From: Roseiarcus sp035606915
GTDB lineage: Bacteria > Pseudomonadota > Alphaproteobacteria > Rhizobiales > Beijerinckiaceae
Direction of reading: 5' to 3'
DNA: 64,000 bases
NCBI GenBank assembly: GCA_035606915.1
Contig: DATNDU010000099.1
Span: 18,837-82,836, forward strand
Both the position numbers and the translations under genes were made by a program. The number at the start of each line of letters is the position of its first letter. The first letter of the stretch is position 1. Positions 43,321 through 51,878 of this stretch are shown here, in pieces. Below the pieces are notes generated by a model that was not told the origin of the DNA, did no database searches, and saw only the letters and a program-made list of their open reading frames with translations.

Positions 43321-44205
43321 TCAAACGCGGTAGACGCGCGCGGCTGTATTCCAGAAGATGTCGGCTTCGGCGGATGCGCCATGCCTGGCGACCGCGCCCC
43401 GATAGGCCGCCACCAGTTCGGCGTGCGTCGTCCAGAGCTTTTCGATCGGGAAGTTCGATCCAAACATCAGCCTGTCGCTGCCAAGGAGTTCGATCGTATT
43501 GTCGACGACATAGGAGATCAGTTCGGGATCGTTGCGATGAGCGAAGGTACCGAGCCCGGACAGCTTGGAATAGAGATTGGGCAAACGAGCGAAATGGGCC
43601 AAGCCCTCGCGCCAAGCCTTGGTCGTCTCCGGCTCAAGGTCAACAAGCATGCCGGCATGGGGAAGGACGAAATCCGTTTCCGGGTTTTCCTCGACCAGCC
43701 GCGCGCCGTCGTTCATTTGCTTGGCGAAGAGCTGAAGATCGAATGTGAAGCCATAGTCCTTCAAGCGGCCGACATTTGCGCGCACCTTGGCGTCAATCAC
43801 TTGATCGGCTGCTGGCGCAAAGCGGTATTGCGGGTTTTCGTGCCAATGCAATTGCATGCGCACCCCGCGCACCAGCGGATAGTTCCTCAGGCGGTCCAGT
43901 TGCGGGCGCACGTCGTCGACCGCCATGTCGGCGTAGGCGACCATGGCGTGCGGCCAGCCACTCTCCTTGGCAACGTCGTGAATCCAGGCGACCTCCTCCT
44001 CGAAGCGCTCGTTGGGCCAATTCGTCTGCACGTAGACGGCCTTTTCGACGCCAGACCCGGCCTGGTCGGCGAGGAATTCCTCAATCGGATAATCGCGCCG
44101 GATCGCATCGTAAGTCCCGAAGATGCGGGGGACCGGCGGCCCGGAAAGCCACGCGAGGTCCTTCTGGCGCCAGATATGGAAATGGGAATCGATGATCTTC
44201 TGCAT
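43321..44205 (-). CDS. Metal-dependent amidohydrolase (amidohydrolase_2 / lactonase-like)
   Basis: The 294-aa TIM-barrel hydrolase begins with the metal motif IIDSHFHIW (His8, His10). Later VRMQLHWHENP, FVLPHAGM (third His) and the C-terminal LMFGSNFPIEKL (Asp replaced by Asn near the usual GSDWP) follow. Relatives hydrolyse lactones or decarboxylate aromatic acids. It is the last gene of the minus-strand operon with the molybdenum hydroxylase, so it may act on the hydroxylated product. Confidence 0.88.
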   Translation of the reverse strand: MQKIIDSHFHIWRQKDLAWLSGPPVPRIFGTYDAIRRDYPIEEFLADQAGSGVEKAVYVQTNWPNERFEEEVAWIHDVAKESGWPHAMVAYADMAVDDVRPQLDRLRNYPLVRGVRMQLHWHENPQYRFAPAADQVIDAKVRANVGRLKDYGFTFDLQLFAKQMNDGARLVEENPETDFVLPHAGMLVDLEPETTKAWREGLAHFARLPNLYSKLSGLGTFAHRNDPELISYVVDNTIELLGSDRLMFGSNFPIEKLWTTHAELVAAYRGAVARHGASAEADIFWNTAARVYRV

Positions 44206-44220
44206 CTACGTTGCCCTTCC

Positions 44221-45342
44221 TTAGATGGCCTCGGCGCTCTTTGCCGGTTTGCCGAGCTTGAGAATGAAATCCGTCAAGGCGCCGATCGACGAGCCGTCGA
44301 CGAGATCGTCGAGCATCGGAAGGATGGCCCGCAGCGCCGCCGTTTCAGGCCGAAACCTCGGATCGCCGGCAAGCGGCGTCGCCAGCGAAAGGCGATGCGA
44401 CCGCGCCGCCAGCCTGCGTATCGCAAGCACCAGTTCGTCATGATTGCCCCGCTCCAGCGCATCGGACAAAAGCAGGACGATGGCGCCGTTGGCGTAGGCG
44501 GCAAGACGCGGGGCCGAAAGCAGGGCCAAAAGCGTTGCGCCGAGGCGGGTTCCCCCGTCCCAGTCATCGACCCGATCGGCCGTGCGCGCCAGCGCCTGGG
44601 CGCGTTGGCGGACGCGCAGGGCCGAAGTGACGCGCGTCAGCCGGGTGCCTAGCGTCATCACCTCGACCCGATCGGCGCCTTGCACCACGGCATGCGCGAC
44701 TTTCATGTAATCGGCGGTGTGCAGCTTCATCGAGCCGGAAACATCGATCAGAATCAATACTTTGAGCTGGACCTGCTTGCGCCGCTTCATCAGCGGCGAG
44801 GGGACGTCGCCGTCAGCCTGCACGGTTTCGCGAAGCGAGCGGCGGAAGTCGAGTTCGCCATGTGCGAACGTCCTCACCGTGCGAAAGGAACGCCGTACCG
44901 GCAACGAGGCGCCGATCGCCCGGCGGAAGGCGATGAGACCGTTCTCGTCGCTGCTGCTGAAATTTCTGACCGCCAGGCGCTCGGCCGCCGCGGCGCTGGC
45001 GCCGCTTTTCCTGTCGACCAGCCTTTCAGGTTGCGGCTCCGGCTTGCCGCCGTCGTCCTTGATGCGCGGCTCGCGCTCGCTGTCCGCCGCAGCGGCGGTG
45101 GAGGCTTCACCGAAGAAATACGTCCGGAACAGCAGGTCGAATTCGCCGCGCCGCTCGGGCGACGGGGCCAGGGTGGCATGGGCGGCCTGGCGAATGTCCT
45201 CCATGGAGCCGGGTCCGAGCAGCGATATGGCGGCGATGAAACTTTCGGCCTGCGGTGGCGCGGCCGGGAAGCCCATGTTGCGCAAAAGCCGGTAGAAACC
45301 GATGAACGGCCTCACTTCCTTCGGAAGCCGCCGCGCCGTCAT
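44221..45342 (-). CDS. CoxE-like VWA-domain protein
   Basis: The 373-aa protein has a charged N-terminal region and a C-terminal von Willebrand A domain with the MIDAS motif DVSGS (Asp200, Ser202, Ser204). CoxE partners the MoxR ATPase CoxD in maturing the Mo/Cu active site of CO dehydrogenase, and such pairs also serve other molybdenum hydroxylases. Its ATG overlaps the stop of the ATPase gene (TAATG). Confidence 0.9.
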   Translation of the reverse strand: MTARRLPKEVRPFIGFYRLLRNMGFPAAPPQAESFIAAISLLGPGSMEDIRQAAHATLAPSPERRGEFDLLFRTYFFGEASTAAAADSEREPRIKDDGGKPEPQPERLVDRKSGASAAAAERLAVRNFSSSDENGLIAFRRAIGASLPVRRSFRTVRTFAHGELDFRRSLRETVQADGDVPSPLMKRRKQVQLKVLILIDVSGSMKLHTADYMKVAHAVVQGADRVEVMTLGTRLTRVTSALRVRQRAQALARTADRVDDWDGGTRLGATLLALLSAPRLAAYANGAIVLLLSDALERGNHDELVLAIRRLAARSHRLSLATPLAGDPRFRPETAALRAILPMLDDLVDGSSIGALTDFILKLGKPAKSAEAI

Positions 45343-46235
45343 TACGAAATCGCGTCCTCAATGATCCGGTCCAGATCGTCGGACAGAAAACTGCCGTCGT
45401 CGGCATCCTTGATGAGAACGCCGATGGCGCGCCGGAAGGCTACGGGCCAGGGGCTGCCGCCTTTTTCGAGGACGGTCGCGGCGTTGGCCCACTCGACCGC
45501 CTCCGATATCCCGGGCGGCTTGGCGAGCGGACGGGCGCGGATGTCGCGGACCGCGCGCGCTACGGCCCGCGCTGTCGCTTCGGCGACATCGCCGGCGCGA
45601 AGCATGATGATCTCAGCTTCACGCGCGGCGTTGGGATAAGCGATGAAATGGTAGATGCAACGCCGACGCAGCGCCTCGGCAAGTTCGCGGGTTCGGTTGG
45701 AGGTGAGCACGACGACCGGGCGACCCTTCGCGCGCAGGGTTCCGCGCTCCGGAATCGACATCTGGAAGTCGGAGAGGAACTCCAGCAACAAGGCCTCGAA
45801 TTCGTGGTCCGAGCGGTCGATCTCATCGACGACCAGGACGACGTCGTCAGCTTCGCGCAGAACCTGCAGCAGCGGTCGGTCGATCAGGAAGGCGTCGCCA
45901 TAGATGTCGATCTCGGCGTCGCCCGCCTTGCGGATGGCGAGCAGTTGGCGCTGGTAATTCCATTCGTAAAGCGCGTGCGCGGCGTCGATGCCCTCGTAGC
46001 ATTGCAACCGGATCAGCCGACGCCCGAGAGCCGCCGCGATCGCCTTGGCCCCCTCGGTCTTGCCGACGCCGGGCGCGCCCTCCAGCAGCAGCGGCTTGCC
46101 GAGTTGCAAAGCGAGGAAGATCGCCGTCGCCAGCCCCTCGTCGGCGATGTAGCGGGCTTCGGCCAGCCCGCTTGCGACGGACTCGGGAGAGGCCGCGAAC
46201 GCTGTCGCGGCCGCTTTCAACAACACTTCGTCCAT
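45342..46235 (-). CDS. CoxD-like MoxR-type AAA+ ATPase
   Basis: The 297-aa ATPase has Walker A GAPGVGKT (residues 53-60) and Walker B VVLVVDEID (132-140), followed by the sensor-1 VVLTSN. MoxR/CoxD ATPases act with VWA proteins as chaperones that insert cofactors into molybdenum hydroxylases. The ATG overlaps the preceding stop (TGATG). A longer open reading upstream lies inside the molybdopterin subunit gene and was rejected. Confidence 0.92.
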   Translation of the reverse strand: MDEVLLKAAATAFAASPESVASGLAEARYIADEGLATAIFLALQLGKPLLLEGAPGVGKTEGAKAIAAALGRRLIRLQCYEGIDAAHALYEWNYQRQLLAIRKAGDAEIDIYGDAFLIDRPLLQVLREADDVVLVVDEIDRSDHEFEALLLEFLSDFQMSIPERGTLRAKGRPVVVLTSNRTRELAEALRRRCIYHFIAYPNAAREAEIIMLRAGDVAEATARAVARAVRDIRARPLAKPPGISEAVEWANAATVLEKGGSPWPVAFRRAIGVLIKDADDGSFLSDDLDRIIEDAIS

Positions 46236-47245
46236 CACGCGGCCGGGGCGGCTGCGGCCTTGAGCGCCCGCAGAATGCGTTCGGGCGTGATCGGAATCGT
46301 GTCGATGCGGACGCCGACGGCGTCGAAGATCGCATTGGCGATCGCCGGAATCTGCGGGTTGGCGCACATTTCGCCCGGACCCTTCGCCCCATAAGGGCCG
46401 TCCCCCGACGGACGTTCCAGAACGACGATATCGGTCTTGGCGAGATCGCCGGGGCCGGGCATCAGATATTCGTTGAAGTCCGTGCCGCCGTGGTCGCGGC
46501 GGGGGTAATAGGGCTCCGTGGTCTCGTAAAGCGCGTGGCTCATGCCCATCCAGGAACCGCCGGTGAGTTGCTGCTCGATGATCTTCGGATTGAGCGCGCG
46601 GCCGAGTTCGAAGACGTTTTTGATTTCTAACACCGTGACTTCGCCGGTCTCGTCGTCCACTTCGACGTCGGCGACCGTGCAGGCGTGCGAATAGCAGGTC
46701 GAGGGCTTCATCGCCCCTGTTTCCGTATCGGGATAGGAGCGCGGCACCAGGAACATGCCGCGACCGGAAATGGACCGGCCGTGCTTGAAATGGGCGGCAA
46801 GCGCGGTGTCCATGATCGAGATCGACCGCGACGGCGCGCTCTTGACCTGGATGTTGCCGTGGCCGTCGGTTTCCAGGTCCGTCGCATCGACCTCCAGCTC
46901 CTCGGCGGCCACTTCGAGCAGCACCTGTTTCGCCTCGTTCGCGGCGGTGATGACGGCGTTGCCGGCGCGGTGCGTGCCGCGCGAGGCGAAGGTGCCCATG
47001 CAATGCGGGCCGGTGTCGGTGTCGGCGGTGTCGACTGTCACCTGGTCGGTCGATACTCCGATCGTTTCGGCGCAGATCTGCGCCATGATCTGCCTCAGAC
47101 CCTGACCGACATCGACGCTGGAAAGCGTCACCATGAAGCTGCCGGTCGGCGTCGCGTGGACGAGCGCCTGCGTAGGGTCGCCGCCGAGGTTCATGCCGGT
47201 CGGATAGTTGATGGCGGCGACGCCGCGGCCGTGCCGGATCGTCAT
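46235..47245 (-). CDS. Molybdenum hydroxylase, molybdopterin-binding subunit, C-terminal half
   Basis: The 336-aa protein equals the second half of xanthine dehydrogenase-family large subunits (MoCoBD_2). It includes SSVDVGQGLRQIMAQI, HCMGTFASRGTHRAGNAV and the active-site GAKGPGEMCANP with catalytic Glu292. The N-terminal half is a separate gene just upstream; the two are in the same frame and parted only by TGA and one codon. The ATG is preceded by AGGGAGG at 8 nt, so it is translated independently. Confidence 0.9.
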   Translation of the reverse strand: MTIRHGRGVAAINYPTGMNLGGDPTQALVHATPTGSFMVTLSSVDVGQGLRQIMAQICAETIGVSTDQVTVDTADTDTGPHCMGTFASRGTHRAGNAVITAANEAKQVLLEVAAEELEVDATDLETDGHGNIQVKSAPSRSISIMDTALAAHFKHGRSISGRGMFLVPRSYPDTETGAMKPSTCYSHACTVADVEVDDETGEVTVLEIKNVFELGRALNPKIIEQQLTGGSWMGMSHALYETTEPYYPRRDHGGTDFNEYLMPGPGDLAKTDIVVLERPSGDGPYGAKGPGEMCANPQIPAIANAIFDAVGVRIDTIPITPERILRALKAAAAPAA

Positions 47246-47248
47246 CTC

Positions 47249-48616
47249 TCAGGCCTCCCTCTTCAGCGACGACATCTTCTTGAAACGCTCGCCGATCGGC
47301 CAGTTGGCGAAGATCGAGGCTTCCTGCATGCATTCCACGAGCGCCGTGCCTTCCGCCTTCTGGCGGTGGGCCTTCATGTCTCCGTCGCGGTAGGCGTTGA
47401 TGAGCCGGAATTCCAAGGGATCCATGCCGACGAGCCGGGCGAGCTTGTCCATCTGAACTTCGAGCGCGAAGTCGCCGATGGTGACGCCGAAGCCGCGCAT
47501 GGCTGATGACGGCGTGCGGTTCGTATAGACGCAATAGGCGTTAATCAGCACATTGGGGACCGTATACGGCCCCGGAAAATGCGCCGCCGCCTTTTGCGCC
47601 CCGTAGGGCGAGTGGCGCGAATAGGCGCCGGCGTCGACATAACAGGCCACCTTGCGGGCGATGATCCGCCCATCCTTCATCACCCCATCCTTGATGACGA
47701 TCCGCTCCGCGGCGCGCGGCGATGAGATCTGCATCTCCTCCTCGCGGCTGTAGGCGAAAGAAACCGGCCGGCCTGTCAGCTTGGCGGCGAGGATGGCGAT
47801 CGGCTCGGTCGTCACGTCGACCTTGCCGCCGAAGGCGCCGCCGGCGGTGCCGCCAACCATGTGCAGCTTGTGGCCGGGCATCTGAAGGATGATCGAGGCG
47901 TTGTCGAGCGTGAAGAACATCGCCTGCGTGTTGGTGTAGCAGGTGAAGCGGTCGGCGCCCTCGGGCACGGCGATGCAGCCGGTCGTCTCGGTCGGCGCGT
48001 GCTCGATCGGCGCCGAGCAGTAAGTCTGTTCGAGGAGGTGATCGGCGGCGGCGAAGCCGGCTTCGACGTCGCCAATGAAGACCTTGCGGCTGTCGCCGCT
48101 GTCATAGTGGTAGTAATTCTGCCCGTGGCGCTCATTGACGATCGGCGCGCCAGGCGACAGCGCCTCCATCACGTCGAGCACCGCGGGAAGTTCCTCGTAG
48201 ACGACCTTGACTTTGGCGACTGCCTCCTGGGCGGCGCGTTCCGTCTCCGCCAGCACCGCGACGACGGCCTCTCCCTTCCAGCGGACCTTGTCTTCGGCCA
48301 ACACGTGCTCGTCTTCCGGGCCGACCTGGATGAGGATCAGCACGGTATAGAGATTGTGGGGAATGTCCTTCGCGGTAAGGACGCGCACGACGCCGGGGTG
48401 CTTTTCGGCCTCAGACGTGTCGATTGAGCGAATGCGTGCGTGGTGGTGCGGGCTTCTCACCATCTTCAGGTGAAGCATGCCGGGAAAGCTGCGGTCGGCG
48501 TAGAATTCGGTCTTGCCGGTGACGTGGGCAAGCGCGTCGGTACGCGGGCGCGGCGCGCCGATTTCCCGAAGATTGTCGTTTCGTTCGTCGGCAAAATAGC
48601 TTTTGCGCAGTTCCAT
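47249..48616 (-). CDS. Molybdenum hydroxylase, molybdopterin-binding subunit, N-terminal half
   Basis: The 455-aa protein carries the a/b-hammerhead domain (residues 25-135) and the first molybdopterin domain, with GGTAGGAFGGKVDV near residue 265 and SSAMRGFG near residue 370. It ends at KREA followed by TGA where homologous single-chain subunits continue. With its partner (46235-47245) it makes about 790 residues, the normal full length. Split large subunits are known, for example NdhL/NdhM of nicotinate dehydrogenase. Confidence 0.9.
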   Translation of the reverse strand: MELRKSYFADERNDNLREIGAPRPRTDALAHVTGKTEFYADRSFPGMLHLKMVRSPHHHARIRSIDTSEAEKHPGVVRVLTAKDIPHNLYTVLILIQVGPEDEHVLAEDKVRWKGEAVVAVLAETERAAQEAVAKVKVVYEELPAVLDVMEALSPGAPIVNERHGQNYYHYDSGDSRKVFIGDVEAGFAAADHLLEQTYCSAPIEHAPTETTGCIAVPEGADRFTCYTNTQAMFFTLDNASIILQMPGHKLHMVGGTAGGAFGGKVDVTTEPIAILAAKLTGRPVSFAYSREEEMQISSPRAAERIVIKDGVMKDGRIIARKVACYVDAGAYSRHSPYGAQKAAAHFPGPYTVPNVLINAYCVYTNRTPSSAMRGFGVTIGDFALEVQMDKLARLVGMDPLEFRLINAYRDGDMKAHRQKAEGTALVECMQEASIFANWPIGERFKKMSSLKREA

Positions 48617-48626
48617 CGTCTTCTCC

Positions 48627-49109
48627 CTAGGCAGCGCCGACGGCGTTCGCCCGCGCGGCGCTCAGCACCGCCCGGATGATCGGCTCGTAGCCGGTGCAGC
48701 GGCAGATGTTGCCGGATATCGCCTCGACGACGTCGTTGCGCGTCGGCTGGGGGTTGTGGTCAAGCAGCGCCTTGGCGGCCATAATCATTCCCGGCGTGCA
48801 GAAGCCGCATTGCGTCGCCGCATGGTCAGCGAAGGCCGTTTGCAACGCGGTCAGGACGCCGCGTTCGGCGAGGCCGGCCAGCGTCTCGATGCGGGCGCCG
48901 TCATAAGCTTCCGCCAGTGTCAGGCACGACAGGCGAAGCTCGCCGTCGATCAGGACCGAGCAGGCCCCGCAGGCGCCCTGATGGCAGCCGCCTTTGACCG
49001 ACATGTCCGCGGCCTTGGTCCGCAAAAGCGTCAGCAGCGTCGCGCCGCTGTCGACGAATTCGGCCTTCTCGGCGCCGTTGAGCGTGAACTGGACCGGTAC
49101 TTTGGCCAT
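48627..49109 (-). CDS. Molybdenum hydroxylase, [2Fe-2S] subunit
   Basis: The 160-aa subunit has a plant-ferredoxin-type cluster (GCHQGACGACSVLIDG plus LSCLTLAEA) and the C-terminal cluster (QCGFCTPGM and NICRCTGYEP). It passes electrons from molybdenum to FAD. The ATG at 49109 follows GGAGAAGGCC. The frame extends upstream into the FAD-subunit gene, which overlaps only in reading frame, not in function. Confidence 0.94.
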   Translation of the reverse strand: MAKVPVQFTLNGAEKAEFVDSGATLLTLLRTKAADMSVKGGCHQGACGACSVLIDGELRLSCLTLAEAYDGARIETLAGLAERGVLTALQTAFADHAATQCGFCTPGMIMAAKALLDHNPQPTRNDVVEAISGNICRCTGYEPIIRAVLSAARANAVGAA

Positions 49110-49159
49110 GGCCTTCTCCCTCATACGCTTCTTCGACCGCTTCGGACCCTGTCCGCCGA

Positions 49160-49960
49160 TCAGCCTTTGGCCAAAAGCAGGCGGCCGAGATGGACTGGCA
49201 GCACTTCGCGGCGATACCAAGCGCTGGCGACCGCGTCGTCTGCGGGCGCCGTGCCATCGCCAGCGACGGCGAGCGCCGGCCTGATGCCTTCGCGTGTGAG
49301 CGGCCGGCCGACGAGCGCCGCTTCCGCCGCCCGGGCGCGGATCGGGCGGTCGGCCATGTTGCCCAGAGCAATCCGGATGGCCGAGACGACGCCATCGCGC
49401 TCCTCGATCACGGCGGCTATGGTGAGCACGGCCAGGCCATTCGGCTTGACGCGCGTGATTTTGACGAAGCGGAATGCCCCCGGCTTGGGCAACGCAAGGC
49501 TGACCGCGGTGACGATGCGACCGCCGTTCTGCTTGCGGTGCTCGATAAGATCCGCGAGGGTTATCGGTTTGCCGGCGATTTCAGCGGCGGCGTCGAGCGC
49601 CAGCAGCGCAACTGCAAAATCTCCATAGGGCGCCGGCGCGAAGATGTTGCCGCCGACGGTCGCCATGTTGCGCACGGCGGGGCCGCCGATGGCGTGCGCC
49701 GCCGGCCGGAGAAAAGCGAGGTCGGGATGTCGGGCGACGGCCGCCATGGTGGCCGACGCGCCGATGATTGCCCTGCCGTCGGAAACCGCGATGCGCGACA
49801 GCGAAGGCCCGCTCACCCTGACCAGCGTGGAGATCGAGATGTCGCCTTCGTTGACGCGCCGGACGAGCAGCGTGCCGCCGCCGAGATAGCGCGCGCCTAC
49901 TGCCTGGAGGGCCGGCAATGCGTCGCTCACCGCCGCAAAGGTCTTGACTGTCAAAGCCAT
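49160..49960 (-). CDS. Molybdenum hydroxylase, FAD-binding subunit (CoxM-like)
   Basis: The 266-aa subunit has the FAD motifs LGGGTLLVRR (near residue 28) and HAIGGPAVRNMATVGGNIFA (near 85-105). It is first of the FAD, Fe-S, molybdopterin-N, molybdopterin-C, CoxD, CoxE order. The start at MALTVKTF (49960) is the family start. Confidence 0.92.
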   Translation of the reverse strand: MALTVKTFAAVSDALPALQAVGARYLGGGTLLVRRVNEGDISISTLVRVSGPSLSRIAVSDGRAIIGASATMAAVARHPDLAFLRPAAHAIGGPAVRNMATVGGNIFAPAPYGDFAVALLALDAAAEIAGKPITLADLIEHRKQNGGRIVTAVSLALPKPGAFRFVKITRVKPNGLAVLTIAAVIEERDGVVSAIRIALGNMADRPIRARAAEAALVGRPLTREGIRPALAVAGDGTAPADDAVASAWYRREVLPVHLGRLLLAKG

Positions 49961-50142
49961 AGCGCTTCCGCCTCTATTCTGGAGCCGCTGGCGATCTCGC
50001 CGCACCGCGTCATGCTCCAATCTCTTTGTTTGAGCGGGGTCTTTTTCCGAGAGTTGGCTCTCGCTTTTCGAGACCCCGCCGCATCTCCTTGCTTCGACAA
50101 TTCTCCGCGCAAAGCCACTTCCACAGCCTGGGTCGAATGGCT

Positions 50143-50586
50143 CTAGCTGTGTTTCGCCAGATGGGCCGCCAGCGCGTTGAGCCCCTTCAAGAAGACGTTC
50201 TCAGCCATGCCTTTGGCAAGCGCTTGTTCTTCATCTGGCGGGGCGTCGAATTCAGCGCTCCACTCGGCGAATGTGCGATCGCCATCCGTAACGGCGGTCA
50301 GCTTTACGGTTGCGACGTGGTTGGTTATCGGCTGCGGCGTTTTTTCGATCGTGTAGATGACGGTATGGTCTCGGTCGGACAATCCGAGCAACCGCTCCCG
50401 CAATACCGGACCGCTGGCCAGTTTGAGCCGCCGCACGCAGCCGACCTTATCGGACGGCAGACCGCCCTCGATCTCGCTCTCAACCATGCGCGGATGCCAC
50501 TGAGGCAGCGAATTGAAATCACGCAGGAGCGCCCAGACCTTCTCGATTGGCGCGTCGATAACGCTCGAGACATAGTTCCTAATCAT
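50143..50586 (-). CDS. SRPBCC-family protein
   Basis: The 147-aa START/polyketide-cyclase-like protein has VSSVIDAPIEKVWALLRDFN at the N-terminus and a WSAEFDAPP strand. SRPBCC proteins such as CoxG accompany molybdenum hydroxylases of the CO dehydrogenase type, so this one could serve the operon 182 nt downstream, although the match to CoxG itself is not clear. Confidence 0.85.
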   Translation of the reverse strand: MIRNYVSSVIDAPIEKVWALLRDFNSLPQWHPRMVESEIEGGLPSDKVGCVRRLKLASGPVLRERLLGLSDRDHTVIYTIEKTPQPITNHVATVKLTAVTDGDRTFAEWSAEFDAPPDEEQALAKGMAENVFLKGLNALAAHLAKHS

Positions 50587-50743
50587 GCGGGGCCTCTCTT
50601 CTGCGCGTAGCTTCGCATATTAGCGAAGGACCGCGAGCCGAGCTTATCGAATCGTCTCGCACGCTTATCGATGCGTCTGAAATACGAACCGGAAGTCGGC
50701 GAACCCGTTCGCCGCGGTTCGTCGACCCGCGATGCGAGGCCGG

Positions 50744-51430
50744 TCACGCCATGGCGAGCAGGCTGAGCGTGTTCTGGAGTGACGTGTCGAGGTGCTCGCG
50801 CATCGCATCGGCGGCCGCCTCGACATCGTGCTTCTGCAACGCGGCCCGGATCCGCCGGTGCTGCGCGATCGTGATGTCGCCCCACCCCGGGTGGGGGATG
50901 GCGAGGTATCGCCCGCGATCCATCTGGGCTTTCGAGATGTCGACGGTCCGCCACAGCATCGAGAAATCGTTGACGCCCGCGATATAGCGGTGGAACTGGT
51001 CGTCAAGCCGGATGGCCTCCGCGTAGCGCTGGCGCCGGATCGCCGTTTGATGCAGCTCGATGATGTCTTCCAACGCCTCGGCATGGGCGTCCGTCACCTT
51101 CGTTGCCGCCCGGCGCACGCTTTCAAGCTCCAGCGCGGTGCGGATGACATAGGCTTCCTCAAGCGCCTTGCGCGAGATTTCCGCTACAAATGTGCCGGTC
51201 TGCGCATAGACGTCAATCAAGCCCTCGTCGCTCAGACGCTTCACCGCCTCGCGAACCGGCGTGCGCGATACGCCGAGCCGTTCTGCGATCTCGACCTCGT
51301 TGACCGGCTGGCCCGGCCGCAACTGACCGACGATCACCAACGACCTGATGACCTGATAGATCTGATCCCGAAGCGGCAACTTCCGATCGAGCTTAACGGA
51401 TTGCAATTGATCTGCGATCGGTTCGACCAC
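50744..51430 (-). CDS. GntR-family regulator of the FadR/FCD type
   Basis: The 228-aa regulator has a winged HTH (EVEIAERLGVSRTPVREAV) followed by an all-helical FCD ligand domain with a metal-binding His pattern (LDDQFHRYIAG; ITIAQHRRI). It sits between the molybdenum hydroxylase genes and the sugar cluster and could control either. I took the GTG at 51430 behind GAGG; a TTG at 51466 would add 12 residues. Confidence 0.88.
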   Translation of the reverse strand: MVEPIADQLQSVKLDRKLPLRDQIYQVIRSLVIVGQLRPGQPVNEVEIAERLGVSRTPVREAVKRLSDEGLIDVYAQTGTFVAEISRKALEEAYVIRTALELESVRRAATKVTDAHAEALEDIIELHQTAIRRQRYAEAIRLDDQFHRYIAGVNDFSMLWRTVDISKAQMDRGRYLAIPHPGWGDITIAQHRRIRAALQKHDVEAAADAMREHLDTSLQNTLSLLAMA

Positions 51431-51466
51431 TTCAGCCTCACCCTCGTGCTCAGGCCGCCGCCACAA

Positions 51467-51878
51467 GAATCGTCGGCGCCAGCGGCGGCGTTACACATCA
51501 ACCCAAAATCCCCGACCCTCGCCGGGATGCTGTCTTATTTGAATTCCCGCACCTTTCGAAAAACAGACTTTTTGATATTTCATACCCTTGTCGTGGGCGG
51601 TCGGACGGCAGACCTTTGAGCATGCCCGACACGGCTTAGCTCTTCCGGATGCACAATGGCTTGAATTCTCGCCGTCACCGTTCGAATCGTCACTTGACGC
51701 GTTACACTAATATAATAGATGATGCCAGCGCCAGCCGGGAAGCAAACGCGCAAGCGCTGCAAAATCGTGAATCGCGCGCGTTTCGCAGGCTTGTGGTGAC
51801 GGACGTTTCCCGAGGCGCTCGGAGCGCTCGCATCGGGAGATGCGAGGTGGACGCCGACGGATGGGGAGGAGTGATCGG
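51467..51878. promoter_or_regulatory. Regulatory gap before the sugar/polyol cluster
   Basis: This 412-nt region separates the divergent GntR gene and the isomerase gene and is much more AT-rich than its surroundings. A perfect TATAAT is at 51711-51716, with TTGACG at 51694-51699 only 11 nt away, too close for a standard pair; CGTCAC at 51688 would give a 17-nt spacer. A GGGGAGGAG site (51864-51872) precedes the first gene. No coding sequence is supported here. Confidence 0.4.

Noticed and set aside
43158..43463. 101-codon minus-strand frame covering most of the gap before the amidohydrolase
   Set aside because: Its first third is a shadow of the amidohydrolase gene; the rest had a faint transposase-like look that I could not tie to any family.
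47246..47251. TGA read as selenocysteine joining the two molybdopterin halves
   Set aside because: No SECIS-like hairpin was evident and homologues do not need selenocysteine there; a ribosome-binding site supports a restart.
46236..47534. Upstream extension of the MoxR-like ATPase frame
   Set aside because: Shadow within the molybdopterin subunit genes; the family start is MDEVLLKAAA at 46235.
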